Below, in pieces: positions 54,301 to 60,003 of a DNA stretch of 64,000 nucleotides. Origin of the DNA: G963663525 sp963663525. Its GTDB lineage: Bacteria; Myxococcota_A; SURF-8; G963663525. The DNA is taken from assembly GCA_963663525.2 (NCBI GenBank), contig CAXXHC010000001.1:1364001-1428000 (forward strand), read 5' to 3'. The notes under the pieces were generated by a model. The model ran no database searches and was not told the DNA's origin. It saw only the letters and a list, made by a program, of their open reading frames with translations. The position numbers and the translations under genes are program-made. Each line of letters opens with the position of its first letter. The first letter of the stretch is position 1.

Positions 54301-57300
54301 GATATTACTGTCACTGACTGCACTCTCGACAACAATCTGAATGAAATTGCCTGGTACTGCGGAAATGCTGATAGCTTGCCACATCCTATTAAAGAAAAGA
54401 TCAGCAATAGCTGGGGGCTTTTCGATATGAGCGGCAACGTATATAACTGGGTATGGGACACCTATGGAACTTATCCAGAAACCGCTATTGATCCAACCGG
54501 AGGAGATGGAGACACCCCTAAAATCACTCGGGGTGGTAGCTTTGACGAAGAAGCCTGGATTAGTCGTTGTGCTCATCGAGGTCCTCTTTCGCCCGATACA
54601 CATCGTGGAGATACAGGCTTTCGTCTTGTTAAATCATGTAAATGCGGAGAAAACCAGAAATGTGGTGATGATGGATGCGGGAATAGCTGTGGAGTGTGTG
54701 AAAGTGGCTTTACTTGCAACTTATATAATCAATGTGCAGTTGGAGGTTTAAATTGGCTTTACAGTCAACCCGCTGACGTTGAATTCACGAAATCGGAAAT
54801 AACCGTGGATCAGTATCAAGCTTGCGTGTTGGCTGGATCCTGCAGTGCAGACGCCATCGATGAATACACGGATAGGTGCAACTCACAGTACGCCGATCGA
54901 GGAGATCACCCGATCAACTGTATTCCAGGAACGGCGATGAAGTCTTTTTGTGAATGGGCAGGAGGGCGACTCCCCACTGAAGAGGAATGGTATGCAGAAG
55001 CCTCTAATAATGGTGCTTGGGATTATGCCTGGGGGGATGATTCTCCGACGTGCAATTTGTGCATATTTGCCGAAGATTACAATATTTTAAGTTCCCAGGG
55101 ATGCTGGACATCGCATACTTGGCCCGTATGTAGCAAAGAACAGGGGAATAGCATAAGCGGCCTTTGCGACATGATCGCCAATATTAATGAGCGAGCTCTT
55201 GCAACTAGTGATGGAACAGCTACTGCAAGGAGGGGGAGCGCTTTCCACGAGCGCAACCACTCCCTCCTCATGGCTAACTATGTTACGTACATGCCTTCAG
55301 AAGATCAAGTAAGCGACGTTGATGGTTTTCGGTGTGTACGTGAAGACGTTGTCGTTGATGGGGATCTCGACTTGACTGATATTGATACTTCTGACGGCGA
55401 TTTTGAAGATGGACCTACTGAAATGGATGAATTCGTTGAATCTTTTGAGGATGAATCAAGTGAAGAGGATTCAATGAGTAATGAAGGCCTCGAAGATGAG
55501 ATCGAAGATATAGATGCAGAAATATCAGATGACGATTTCAACCCATCTGTCGAATGTCTGATTGATAGTCGCTACTATCTTGAAGGAGATCTAAACCCAA
55601 ACAATCCTTGCGGAGTATGTGATCCTGAATTAGATTCTTACGAATGGTCTCCCAACGGCTGGTGCTGGTTTGATGTGGAGACGGGGCTGATTTGGCAGAA
55701 TCCTCCAGGATCAGGGAATAATTGGAATGATGCGAACAGTTATTGTGAAGCACTGACCCTTGGAAATATTGAATCATGGTCTCTGCCGACAATAGATGAA
55801 TTAAGGACGATCATACAGGGGTGTCCAACAACAGAAACTGGTGGAATCTGTACGGTTTCATCTGACTGTCTGGTTGGGAGTTGTTACGACGGAGATTGTT
55901 ATGGATGCACCGTATCAGAAGGTCCTGACGTAGATGATGGTGGCGTTTATAGATATCTCGGACTATCGGGAGCAGCAAACAATACATGGTCCTCATCAAC
56001 GCGTTCAGATTCCACACTAAATGCCTGGACTGTAAATTTCGAAAATGCGAGCACTCCTGATCGAGGAAAAAGCGAAAGCTGGACCACTCGTTGTGTTACA
56101 GAATGTACTCCTTCATGCGAGGATAAGGAATGCGGGCCGGATGGTTGCGGGGGATGGTGTGAACCGAATGATTGCGGAGAAGGTGAATGCAATTGGGAGA
56201 CGGGGTTGTGTGAGATGCTTGTTTACAATGGTTGCTCAACAACTGATTGTGGCGAAGGATCTTGCACCGAAATCTCTGGCGTGGGTATTTGCGAGTGCCC
56301 GCAGGGTAAGAATTTTAATGGAGAGACTTGTATAATATTACCAGTGGAATCTTCTGATGTTCCGAATCTTGATCCTACTTCAGCGGAACCTGGTCATTTT
56401 GTAACAGTTTCATTGCCTTCTATTCAAGCGGGCGAGGCTATTTTGATTTGGCTTGGAGATGCTGCTTTATCGCCAGTAGCCGTATTCGAAGGTTCCGCAA
56501 AGTTTCTTGTACCACCCCTTGACCCAATTACGATGAGCATTCGAGTTCAACGGATTGAGGCAGGTACTCTTTCTGATTCAGCATCTTTTTCAATTACTAC
56601 TTCGACAGAGACGGCACCAACACCAGAGCAGATCGCAGATGTATTTGAATCGCGAATGATTGAGCTCAATACAACTGTAGATGATGCAATCTCTGATTTG
56701 AATTCAGATTATGGTTTGATGACTGAGGAGGAAGAAGAGTTTTTACTGTTGCATCTTTCTAAGAGCCATGAACTAATATTAAGTGCCTTGGACGAGCTAA
56801 GAACTCTTCAGGATGATGCGCAATATGAGCCTGTTTGGAAATCCCTAAAACATTCTGGTGTATTGGACATCATGGCGAACCTGCAATTTATAGGTGAGCG
56901 ACCAGGTTCCGGTATGCGATCTGCTCAAGGATATTCCTCTGGGGAATATTGGTTTACAGGAACAATGCGACGTATTGATACAGCCAATATGCTGCTTACA
57001 AATATATGTTCCGCTTTGTCTGTAATTGAATTTGGTTCCTACGTTGTGAGCGTCATCACGTTAAATCCGTTCGGGATTATTGCAGGCAGGAAGCTTCATA
57101 AAGTCATTGCTGCTCTTGAAAGAATAAAGATGGTCATGGATGTATTGCCGTCTGATATCAAATCCATTGAGATGACCAGAGATAGGCAATTCATCAGTAC
57201 TCTATCTGTTGTAGAAGGAGATCAAATTGAGGTTGATTTCCGAGGCGATTTTGAGTCAGAAAAATCATGGGAAGAAGCAGGTCTTGATCTCGGTAGCAGT

Positions 57301-58914
57301 GGATTTTCTCGTGCATTAAAGAATAAATATTTCATGAACGCTGGCCAAAGTATCACTAATAATGCAATAAAACTAGCTACATGGGAAATTATAGATTGGC
57401 TAACAAGTCAAGGGGCAGATCTTGTCGCGAATATGTGCGAGGGTGTTCCTCGGTGTAAACAGAACACCTACTGGGTAGAAAGTGATAGGCCTCTGTACAT
57501 CAATCCATACGATGGGCCCGTAAGGAATCGAATCTCCGCCGATCTTCTAATACCGATATCAATCTTGAATGGGCTATTGGAAGCTTCCGACTGGATGGTT
57601 GGGCAACCACCAGGAAGAACTGCTGTCGATTTACAATTTGGTGTTTATGTTGGTTATGATAAGCAAGAAGAGGAGTTTATTGGATTGCTGCCAAATACGG
57701 AAACGCTTTCGTTGAACGTGTACAGATTCAGAAACAAGACATGGCATGGTCTAGTTGATTATTCTTGGGTTGAGCATTGGGATCGAAAAGGCCTAAGTGT
57801 CACTTGTTCTCCTGAATGCATATGTCCATCGGGTGTCTGCTGTGACAATTGCGAATATAAACCCTCTTCCGAAATTTGCCAGATAAATGCACAGTACGAA
57901 TATGGATGTCCCTGGGGCACAGCCTGCGGCGATGATGTGGGTATCCATTATCGTGATCGCTATTGCTCCGGCACCAGCGAAGCGTGCGATGGTAGTTATA
58001 GCCCCTGGAAATCTTGGCTAACAGAAGACAACTGTTCGTCAACGGAATTCTGCACTCCTGGTGATCCGACTTGCAATGGTGGTTGTGTAACGTGTGAATG
58101 TTCTGGCGGAGACTGTTGCTCGGATGGATGCAATTTTGACTCATCCAGCAGAGTTTGCAATTACTCCTACGATGAAGAGTATCAGTGTGCCGGTTCTTCG
58201 TGTGGTGACGATGGACAGAGAAGATACAAGTATCGCTATTGCTCCGGCGGATCCTCCTCTTGCTCCGGTTCTACAGTATGGCAGGGGTGGCAGACGATTA
58301 AATATTGCGATAGTGACGAACTGTGTTCAGCCGGTTCAAGCAGCGTCAGTTGCAACTATAGTTCCACTTGCGTTACTCCGGAAGAAGTTTGCAATGGCGT
58401 GGACGACGATGGTGATGGAACTATCGATGAATTGGAGTCCTGTTGGGTTCCGGTTTACCGTTTCTGGAAGACTTCAATGTCCATGTCTGCTAGAGCAAGA
58501 TGCTGGGGAAATTCTACAACAACACCTTCTGGATGTGTTGGTCATACATTGGAATTTGATGGTCCTGTATTTTTCCTGTATAAAAATTATCATCCAAATA
58601 CTATTGGTCTTATTCATTTCTACAAGAACGACGATCACTTGCTGATTCGATCAAACAGTGGAGAAATCAATTCTCTTTTAGATATCGGATACACCCAAGG
58701 GGATACATTAGGATATATTTGGTATGATAAGGTCAATTCTCCAGAAGGCAACTATTACCGGCCAATTGATGCAAGTTCACCTTATATTAGGGACTTGCGA
58801 AGGTACAATAAACAGCCTGAACAACTCCATTTGTTTGCCAACAATCCGGAAGAGACTGCACCAGGGTGGATTTATGAAGGAATAAAAGGTTTTGTCTGGG
58901 GATCACGATGGTAA
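36391..58914 (+). CDS. Giant cysteine-rich repeat lipoprotein with FGE and DUF1566 domains
   Basis: A 7,507-residue protein. Lipobox LGGC puts the lipidated Cys at 20. Residues about 60-420: three or more ASH/Ig-like domains. About 420-700: Cys-rich segments. 702-4,672: 63 units of 57 residues plus four 95-residue interrupters. About 4,763-4,870: disintegrin-like repeats. FGE-sulfatase-like domains at about 5,128-5,428 (CFWMGSPDG, YRLPSEAEWEYAARAG, GFRLVKSC), 5,776-6,083, and a divergent third at 6,118-6,320. DUF1566-like domains at about 5,477-5,600, 5,617-5,735 and 6,424-6,576. Acidic linker about 6,321-6,386. EGF-like about 6,615-6,648. Helical domain about 6,744-7,130. MopE-like CNGVDDDGDGTIDE near 7,335 and a DUF5648-like end. 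AGGA precedes the ATG. Presumably exported and disulfide-rich; adhesion or surface structure is inference. Confidence 0.88.
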   Translation: MKNTVFLLIYILSVIVLGGCESDSGATSNTSDEDHETSPSVNGDDDLEQLGELDSNDIDSVNCPELTISTDKVDFGFVVLGNSACKDITVSNQGSTTHSITNINISSGDISEFALLDGPCGEGQEIVGSMSDMKQLPEKQSFTFGVRYVPADPGKDKVKLAITTNESCENYHEIILESRCKGDCNLIAEPAIADFGTLASDFEPEPIKVSIKNDCPDSDDNITFEIAAREQDGNSRFSFYECTDSAGESIDFVGTYLAAGKYINCNIGFTGSLHSGDYSATYTIRTKGDECIGASSIVVSAHAVVEAPEIAFMPANQVLGFCYSAVGTAPPLTKSIKLKNIGSVPVTLLSSSIDPPESPFYFPSGAPAETILEPNQELTMAVVFEPQYESAFADNVLFQMDFRTAPFAVTLLGKSVETCPDGFREEGCDCIPELCYPEGRLICDTSDPESRARLSCNGTTGVYNVPADSCPLGQVCVDGPEPFGSAVCRSCDFEGQIECFGNQPRICRNFEFVDLPACNDAITCTQDICDPTSTSGCSYLPRNELCNDTNDCTIDTCDPDSTTIDRCIHEQRENGSSCNDDLFCTVDTTCNDGRCLGITRDCNTDPEYSGCYSRVCNEVYRQCNETDIALPDGTPCDDGEPNTEETLCQSGICQEWIECEPNDGICCINGQISNIGQACTGDGNDCTVDNCNDIGVCTHVAGNEGEVCEDDGNACNGVSTCVSGSCDQTTEPVTCTALDECHVAGTCNTETGICDNPVGNEGEVCEDDNDACNGISTCVSGSCTQTTESVTCMALDECHVAGECNPADGTCSNPVGNEGEVCEDDNDACNGISTCVSGSCTQTTESVTCTALDECHVAGECNPADGTCSNPVGNEGEVCEDDGNACNGVSTCVSGSCDQTTEPVTCTALDECHVAGTCNTETGICDNPVGNEGEVCEDDGNACNGVSTCVSGSCDQTTEPVTCTALDECHVAGTCNTETGICDNPVGNEGEVCEDDGNACNGISTCVSGSCTQTTESVTCTALDECHVAGECNPADGTCSNPVGNEGEVCEDDGNACNGVSTCVSGSCDQTTEPVTCTALDECHVAGECNPADGTCSNPVGNEGEVCEDDNDACNGISTCVSGSCTQTTESVTCTALDECHVAGECNPADGTCSNPVGNEGEVCEDDNDACNGISTCVSGSCTQTTESVTCTALDECHVAGECNPADGTCSNPVGNEGEVCEDDGNACNGVSTCVSGSCDQTTEPVTCTALDECHVAGTCNTETGICDNPVGNEGEVCEDDNDACNGISTCVSGSCTQTTESVTCTALDECHVAGECNPADGTCSNPVGNEGEVCEDDGNACNGVSTCVSGSCDQTTEPVTCTALDECHVAGECNPADGTCSNPVGNEGEVCEDDNDACNGISTCVSGSCTQTTESVTCTALDECHVAGECNPADGTCSNPVGNEGEVCEDDNDACNGISTCVSGSCTQTTESVTCTALDECHVAGECNPADGTCSNPVGNEGEVCEDDGNACNGVSTCVSGSCDQTTEPVTCTALDECHVAGECNPADGTCSNPVGNEGEVCEDDGNACNGVSTCVSGSCDQTTEPVTCTALDECHVAGTCNTETGICDNPVGNEGEVCEDDGNACNGVSTCVSGSCDQTTEPVTCTALDECHVAGTCNTETGICDNPVGNEGEVCEDDNDACNGISTCVSGSCTQTTESVTCTALDECHVAGECNPADGTCSNPVGNEGEVCEDDGNACNGVSTCVSGSCDQTTEPVTCTALDECHVAGECNPADGTCSNPVGNEGEVCEDDGNACNGVSTCVSGSCDQTTEPVTCTALDECHVAGTCNTETGICDNPVGNEGEVCEDDGNACNGVSTCVSGSCDQTTEPVTCTALDECHVAGTCNTETGICDNPVGNEGEVCEDDNDACNGISTCVSGSCTQTTESVTCTALDECHVAGECNPADGTCSNPVGNEGEVCEDDNDACNGISTCVSGSCTQTTESVTCTALDQCHVVGTCNPTNGECSNPNEENGTECDDQNSNTGPDQCQDGVCLGEGCVCYTIDTCCDGCQARLQSSACDDDDPCTYNTICDIYGACVGNTVVCSDDECLKRECNNTALCSETPINEGEVCEDNGDACDGINTCVSGNCNQTTESVTCTALDECHVAGECNPADGTCSNPVGHEGEVCEDDNDACNGISTCVSGSCTQTTESVTCTALDECHVAGECNPADGTCSNPVGNEGEVCEDDGNACNGVSTCVSGSCDQTTEPVTCTALDECHVAGTCNTETGICDNPVGNEGEVCEDDNDACNGISTCVSGSCTQTTESVTCMALDECHVAGECNPADGTCSNPVGNEGEVCEDDNDACNGISTCVSGSCTQTTESVTCTALDECHVAGECNPADGTCSNPVGNEGEVCEDDGNACNGVSTCVSGSCDQTTEPVTCTALDECHVAGTCNTETGICDNPVGNEGEVCEDDNDACNGISTCVSGSCTQTTESVTCTALDECHVAGECNPADGTCSNPVGNEGEVCEDDNDACNGISTCVSGSCTQTTESVTCTALDQCHVVGTCNPTNGECSNPNEENGTECDDQNSNTGPDQCQDGVCLGEGCVCYTIDTCCDGCQARLQSSACDDDDPCTYNTICDIYGACVGNTVVCSDDECLKRECNNTALCSETPINEGEVCEDNGDACDGINTCVSGNCNQTTESVTCTALDECHVAGECNPADGTCSNPVGHEGEVCEDDNDACNGISTCVSGSCTQTTESVTCTALDECHVAGECNPADGTCSNPVGNEGEVCEDDGNACNGVSTCVSGSCDQTTEPVTCTALDECHVAGTCNTETGICDNPVGHEGEVCEDDNDACNGISTCVSGSCTQTTESVTCMALDECHVAGECNPADGTCSNPVGNEGEVCEDDNDACNGISTCVSGSCTQTTESVTCTALDECHVAGECNPADGTCSNPVGNEGEVCEDDGNACNGVSTCVSGSCDQTTEPVTCTALDECHVAGTCNTETGICDNPVGNEGEVCEDDGNACNGVSTCVSGSCDQTTEPVTCTALDECHVAGTCNTETGICDNPVGNEGEVCEDDNDACNGISTCVSGSCTQTTESVTCMALDECHVAGECNPADGTCSNPVGNEGEVCEDDNDACNGISTCVSGSCTQTTESVTCTALDECHVAGECNPADGTCSNPVGNEGEVCEDDNDACNGISTCVSGSCTQTTESVTCTALDQCHVVGTCNPTNGECSNPNEENGTECDDQNSNTGPDQCQDGVCLGEGCVCYTIDTCCDGCQARLQSSACDDDDPCTYNTICDIYGACVGNTVVCSDDECLKRECNNTALCSETPINEGEVCEDNGDACDGINTCVSGNCNQTTESVTCMALDECHVAGECNPADGTCSNPVGNEGEVCEDDNDACNGISTCVSGSCTQTTESVTCTALDECHVAGECNPADGTCSNPVGNEGEVCEDDGNACNGVSTCVSGSCDQTTEPVTCTALDECHVAGTCNTETGICDNPVGNEGEVCEDDNDACNGISTCVSGSCTQTTESVTCMALDECHVAGECNPADGTCSNPVGNEGEVCEDDGNACNGVSTCVSGSCDQTTEPVTCTALDECHVAGECNPADGTCSNPVGNEGEVCEDDNDACNGISTCVSGSCTQTTESVTCTALDECHVAGECNPADGTCSNPVGNEGEVCEDDGNACNGVSTCVSGSCDQTTEPVTCTALDECHVAGTCNTETGICDNPVGNEGEVCEDDGNACNGVSTCVSGSCDQTTEPVTCTALDECHVAGTCNTETGICDNPVGNEGEVCEDDNDACNGISTCVSGSCTQTTESVTCTALDECHVAGECNPADGTCSNPVGNEGEVCEDDNDACNGISTCVSGSCTQTTESVTCTALDQCHVVGTCNPTNGECSNPNEENGTECDDQNSNTGPDQCQDGVCLGEGCVCYTIDTCCDGCQARLQSSACDDDDPCTYNTICDIYGACVGNTVVCSDDECLKRECNNTALCSETPINEGEVCEDNGDACDGINTCVSGNCNQTTESVTCTALDECHVAGECNPADGTCSNPVGHEGEVCEDDNDACNGISTCVSGSCTQTTESVTCTALDECHVAGECNPADGTCSNPVGNEGEVCEDDGNACNGVSTCVSGSCDQTTEPVTCTALDECHVAGTCNTETGICDNPVGNEGEVCEDDNDACNGISTCVSGSCTQTTESVTCMALDECHVAGECNPADGTCSNPVGNEGEVCEDDGNACNGVSTCVSGSCDQTTEPVTCTALDECHVAGECNPADGTCSNPVGNEGEVCEDDNDACNGISTCVSGSCTQTTESVTCTALDECHVAGECNPADGTCSNPVGNEGEVCEDDGNACNGVSTCVSGSCDQTTEPVTCTALDECHVAGTCNTETGICDNPVGNEGEVCEDDGNACNGVSTCVSGSCDQTTEPVTCTALDECHVAGTCNTETGICDNPVGNEGEVCEDDNDACNGISTCVSGSCTQTTESVTCTALDECHVAGECNPADGTCSNPVGNEGEVCEDDGNACNGVSTCVSGSCDQTTEPVTCTALDECHVAGTCNTETGICDNPVGNEGEVCEDDNDACNGISTCVSGSCTQTTESVTCMALDECHVAGECNPADGTCSNPVGNEGEVCEDDGNACNGVSTCISGSCNQTTESVTCTALDECHVAGECNPADGTCSNPTQTNGTSCGEDNQCYQGVCVDCVDEYGCADLEDDGLECSEPSCNTETHVCEHWLAAHDEELCGDTTSSICDDQDTCDEQGICRPNHKSTDTPCRSSNGLCDIVELCAEDGTCPEDSFENDDFVCRNSEGQCDLEELCTGASPTCPDDAKSTTVCRNTTNECDLAEYCDGESNDCPADEVKADGTACAVSDQCVAGFCEDCYDGIGCEDLTWGLRDDDCSERICGEGNICEFNDGTDGTVCGTDDQCVSGACRDCYTVEGGCGDLTWDYRDDECATAVCESNLCSFTYEDTGVSCDMLTTGDQDQCDGQGVCVDCVDLNGCNDLADDDNDCTDLVCISNVCNHENDDTNTCSLNTICTSDVCEAGACVAESVTVGCFIDGICIDENDLKASTGDESCLICDSANPNVWTVMEGGEGCNDGNEDTSGDSCSADGVCQGSICPHSEVVENCTDGWCAIPAGCFWMGSPDGTCPDGYSGECSEELGRYTDEILHKVTLTHDYSIMQNEVTQLEFETLMGTNPSRFPYCGENCPVERVNWYDALAYANALSRHKGFPECYVLSNCTGTPGSGCDGELTACRDNYVCDVTLNGFESIYECPGYRLPSEAEWEYAARAGTNTGFYNGSITEANGGCGSQPADPNLIEIGWYTNNSINAGYGGCVTTCSDSGSCAGTREIGSKISNNWGLYDTSGNVLEWVWDWYGTLSENGQVDPEGPETGTNKIVRGGGWYSSSDACRNAARGYSNDPPSWKAHWTGFRLVKSCICGQNQQCGDDGCGGTCGSGCQEDWQCVSSMCTPMLCVAPFPPTPEQYSLSGDVVHDTFTGLTWQQSYVEGKTWEEAGQYCSNLDLEGLTDWRLPEPQELFTLFKEGICAPAIETTVFDSSSEQFWTAREYVADTQDAWEVWFNGCNYDTSIPAIIAHREKINTLAVRCVHGSNYYDEWSTSERFVESEDVSYQPMVYDRMTNLQWKRDHGTDTYPNASNNCLNLNYGGYVDWRLPNTKELLSLIDYFQVSPATHYPVSGTNWTLSSVTVPSGPYSGWPYHISTGNGSFSHQASGVIEYYYCVRGETCECIPDCYNKICGGDGCGGSCGTCSNGETCNSSGQCIAPCIHPEVVENCNEGWCTIPSGCFWMGSPDETCPDGYPGECETELGRIDHETLHEVHLTQGFSMMDNEVTQSEWRTVAQIKGWSSEPGYYGLNGEGTYCGDDCPVEMVNWYEALQYANALSEKYGLASCYVLENCTGTIGEGCEEADDSCNESIYSCASVSLNNISKPQDCEGYRLPTESEWEYAARSGSNTAFYNGDITVTDCTLDNNLNEIAWYCGNADSLPHPIKEKISNSWGLFDMSGNVYNWVWDTYGTYPETAIDPTGGDGDTPKITRGGSFDEEAWISRCAHRGPLSPDTHRGDTGFRLVKSCKCGENQKCGDDGCGNSCGVCESGFTCNLYNQCAVGGLNWLYSQPADVEFTKSEITVDQYQACVLAGSCSADAIDEYTDRCNSQYADRGDHPINCIPGTAMKSFCEWAGGRLPTEEEWYAEASNNGAWDYAWGDDSPTCNLCIFAEDYNILSSQGCWTSHTWPVCSKEQGNSISGLCDMIANINERALATSDGTATARRGSAFHERNHSLLMANYVTYMPSEDQVSDVDGFRCVREDVVVDGDLDLTDIDTSDGDFEDGPTEMDEFVESFEDESSEEDSMSNEGLEDEIEDIDAEISDDDFNPSVECLIDSRYYLEGDLNPNNPCGVCDPELDSYEWSPNGWCWFDVETGLIWQNPPGSGNNWNDANSYCEALTLGNIESWSLPTIDELRTIIQGCPTTETGGICTVSSDCLVGSCYDGDCYGCTVSEGPDVDDGGVYRYLGLSGAANNTWSSSTRSDSTLNAWTVNFENASTPDRGKSESWTTRCVTECTPSCEDKECGPDGCGGWCEPNDCGEGECNWETGLCEMLVYNGCSTTDCGEGSCTEISGVGICECPQGKNFNGETCIILPVESSDVPNLDPTSAEPGHFVTVSLPSIQAGEAILIWLGDAALSPVAVFEGSAKFLVPPLDPITMSIRVQRIEAGTLSDSASFSITTSTETAPTPEQIADVFESRMIELNTTVDDAISDLNSDYGLMTEEEEEFLLLHLSKSHELILSALDELRTLQDDAQYEPVWKSLKHSGVLDIMANLQFIGERPGSGMRSAQGYSSGEYWFTGTMRRIDTANMLLTNICSALSVIEFGSYVVSVITLNPFGIIAGRKLHKVIAALERIKMVMDVLPSDIKSIEMTRDRQFISTLSVVEGDQIEVDFRGDFESEKSWEEAGLDLGSSGFSRALKNKYFMNAGQSITNNAIKLATWEIIDWLTSQGADLVANMCEGVPRCKQNTYWVESDRPLYINPYDGPVRNRISADLLIPISILNGLLEASDWMVGQPPGRTAVDLQFGVYVGYDKQEEEFIGLLPNTETLSLNVYRFRNKTWHGLVDYSWVEHWDRKGLSVTCSPECICPSGVCCDNCEYKPSSEICQINAQYEYGCPWGTACGDDVGIHYRDRYCSGTSEACDGSYSPWKSWLTEDNCSSTEFCTPGDPTCNGGCVTCECSGGDCCSDGCNFDSSSRVCNYSYDEEYQCAGSSCGDDGQRRYKYRYCSGGSSSCSGSTVWQGWQTIKYCDSDELCSAGSSSVSCNYSSTCVTPEEVCNGVDDDGDGTIDELESCWVPVYRFWKTSMSMSARARCWGNSTTTPSGCVGHTLEFDGPVFFLYKNYHPNTIGLIHFYKNDDHLLIRSNSGEINSLLDIGYTQGDTLGYIWYDKVNSPEGNYYRPIDASSPYIRDLRRYNKQPEQLHLFANNPEETAPGWIYEGIKGFVWGSRW
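42427..42711 (+). repeat. Interrupter copy 1 (95 residues)
   Basis: Encodes EENGTECDDQNSNTGPDQCQ... to ...CSETP, AT-richer than the flanking units and with its own Cys spacing (CVCYTIDTCCDGC). The unit before it has a variant half (DQCHVVGTCNPTNGE) and the unit after it begins INEGEVCEDNGD instead of GNEGEVCEDDG. Confidence 0.9.
44080..44364 (+). repeat. Interrupter copy 2
   Basis: Appears base-for-base the same as copy 1 over its 285 bp, 1,653 bp downstream of it (one interrupter plus eight units). Confidence 0.9.
46075..46359 (+). repeat. Interrupter copy 3
   Basis: Same 285-bp sequence, 1,995 bp after copy 2 (one interrupter plus ten units). Confidence 0.9.
48070..48354 (+). repeat. Interrupter copy 4
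   Basis: Same 285-bp sequence, again 1,995 bp after copy 3, so copies 2-4 delimit equal higher-order repeats. Confidence 0.9.
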
Positions 58915-58974
58915 CTCAAGTTCCTGGTAAATTGCAGCAAATTGTCAATGTCCAGCAACGATGGGACACTCGTA

Positions 58975-59115
58975 AAAATCTCGCGCTGGAAGACTTTGCC
59001 GCGGCCTTGTTGCCATCGCCTTTCCTCATCAAGGAGACCAACAGAACCCATGTCGATGAACACGGGAGACTCGTCCGTGTTCATCGACATGGGTCCTGTC
59101 GGTCGCCTTGGCGTA
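58975..59115. mobile_element. Folded-back IS66 tnpA fragment
   Basis: 58,975-59,065 is a near-identical reverse complement of 59,379-59,467 inside the IS66 tnpA gene, and 59,075-59,115 is a direct copy of the start of the same segment. It begins about 60 bp after the giant gene. A non-functional rearranged remnant. Confidence 0.75.
59046..59094. repeat. Perfect 20-bp-armed palindrome
   Basis: ACCCATGTCGATGAACACGG (59,046-59,065) and its exact complement (59,075-59,094) with a 9-bp loop. It is formed by the junction of the inverted and direct IS66 pieces. Confidence 0.85.
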
Positions 59116-59195
59116 AGCGGTAAGAGACCGGCGTTCTGGATCTGATCTTTGACAATCTATAAACTCGGTGCTTTGTGACATTTCAGGAGGCGGTC

Positions 59196-59522
59196 ATGAA
59201 GCAGCAGGTGAGACGCAGCAAGTTGCAGTGGGAAAAGATCATTCGTCAACAGGCGAAAAGCGGTCTGAGCGCGAAGCGATTCTGCGACAGAGAATCGATC
59301 CGGGTTTCGAATTTCTACCGCTGGCGACGCCGCCTATCGGACGGACCTTCTCCCTCGGAGAACACGGACGAATCTCCCGTGTTCATCGACATGGGTCCTG
59401 TCGGTCGCCTTGGCAAGGAAGGCGATGGCAACAAGGCCGAGGCAAAGTTTTCCAGCGCGAGGTTTTTCGAAGTCGTGCTGGATCTCGGCGACGGCGTGAC
59501 ACTGACCCTGAGACGCAGCTGA
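59196..59522 (+). CDS. tnpA: IS66-family accessory protein TnpA
   Basis: A 108-residue IS66 Orf1/TnpA protein: a basic helix-turn-helix start (WEKIIRQQAKSGLSAKRFCD, then VSNFYRWRRRL), a Pro/Ser linker and a C-terminal EVVLDLGDGVTLTLRR strand. AGGAGG precedes the ATG at 59,196. TnpA is needed with TnpB and the TnpC transposase for IS66 movement; TnpC is absent here. The stop overlaps the tnpB start (TGATG). Confidence 0.8.
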   Translation: MKQQVRRSKLQWEKIIRQQAKSGLSAKRFCDRESIRVSNFYRWRRRLSDGPSPSENTDESPVFIDMGPVGRLGKEGDGNKAEAKFSSARFFEVVLDLGDGVTLTLRRS

Positions 59523-59752
59523 TGTTTTTTCCCGAAGGTGGAATCCGAGTCTATCTGTACGGCGCGCCTTGCGACATGCGGAAATCGTTCAACGGTTTGA
59601 CGGGTCTGGTCAAGCACGCCATGGGCGAGGATCCGCTTTCCGGCCATTTGTTTGTCTTCGTCAATCGGCGGGGAAATTACGGGGATGTCCCACCAGTTGT
59701 TAAATCTTCCGACGATCTCCGTTTGTTGATGGTCTTAATGTTAAGCGCCTGA
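59522..59752 (+). pseudogene. tnpB: Truncated IS66 tnpB
   Basis: The first about 50 residues are IS66 Orf2/TnpB (EGGIRVYLYGAPCDMRKSFN, then SGHLFVFVNRRGN). The frame then runs into unrelated sequence and stops after 76 residues, whereas TnpB is usually about 115. The break lies between about 59,680 and 59,741, where an inverted IS21 end begins. Non-functional. Confidence 0.75.
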
Positions 59753-59959
59753 TCCTTCGACTGTCAACTCCTTTCTCAGCAATGTTTCTTGCCAATGATT
59801 CCGTTTTCGAGCTACGCTCACCCCGTCCGCCGGGAGGGTACGGCTCTGCTGGGAAGCAACCTGAGCGCCCGAGCGGATGATTACACCGGCGGGCGAGGCT
59901 TTTGCTTTGTCCGTTTTTCTTTTTTCTCCCGCCGGGCAATCGATAAAGCGAAAAATCCC
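59741..59959 (-). mobile_element. Remnant of an IS21 right end, inverted
   Basis: Read on the minus strand, this segment follows the non-coding tail of the intact IS21 copy (62,819 to about 63,052): gggatttttcgctttat, then a GTTGCTTCCCAGCAGAGC block and GTTGACAG...ATCAGGCGCTT. Identity is imperfect, so it comes from a related, older copy. No coding part is left. Confidence 0.6.
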
Positions 59960-60003
59960 AGGGGTTTGGGGACAGCGTCCCCATATCGGCGAAGCCGATA
60001 CTC

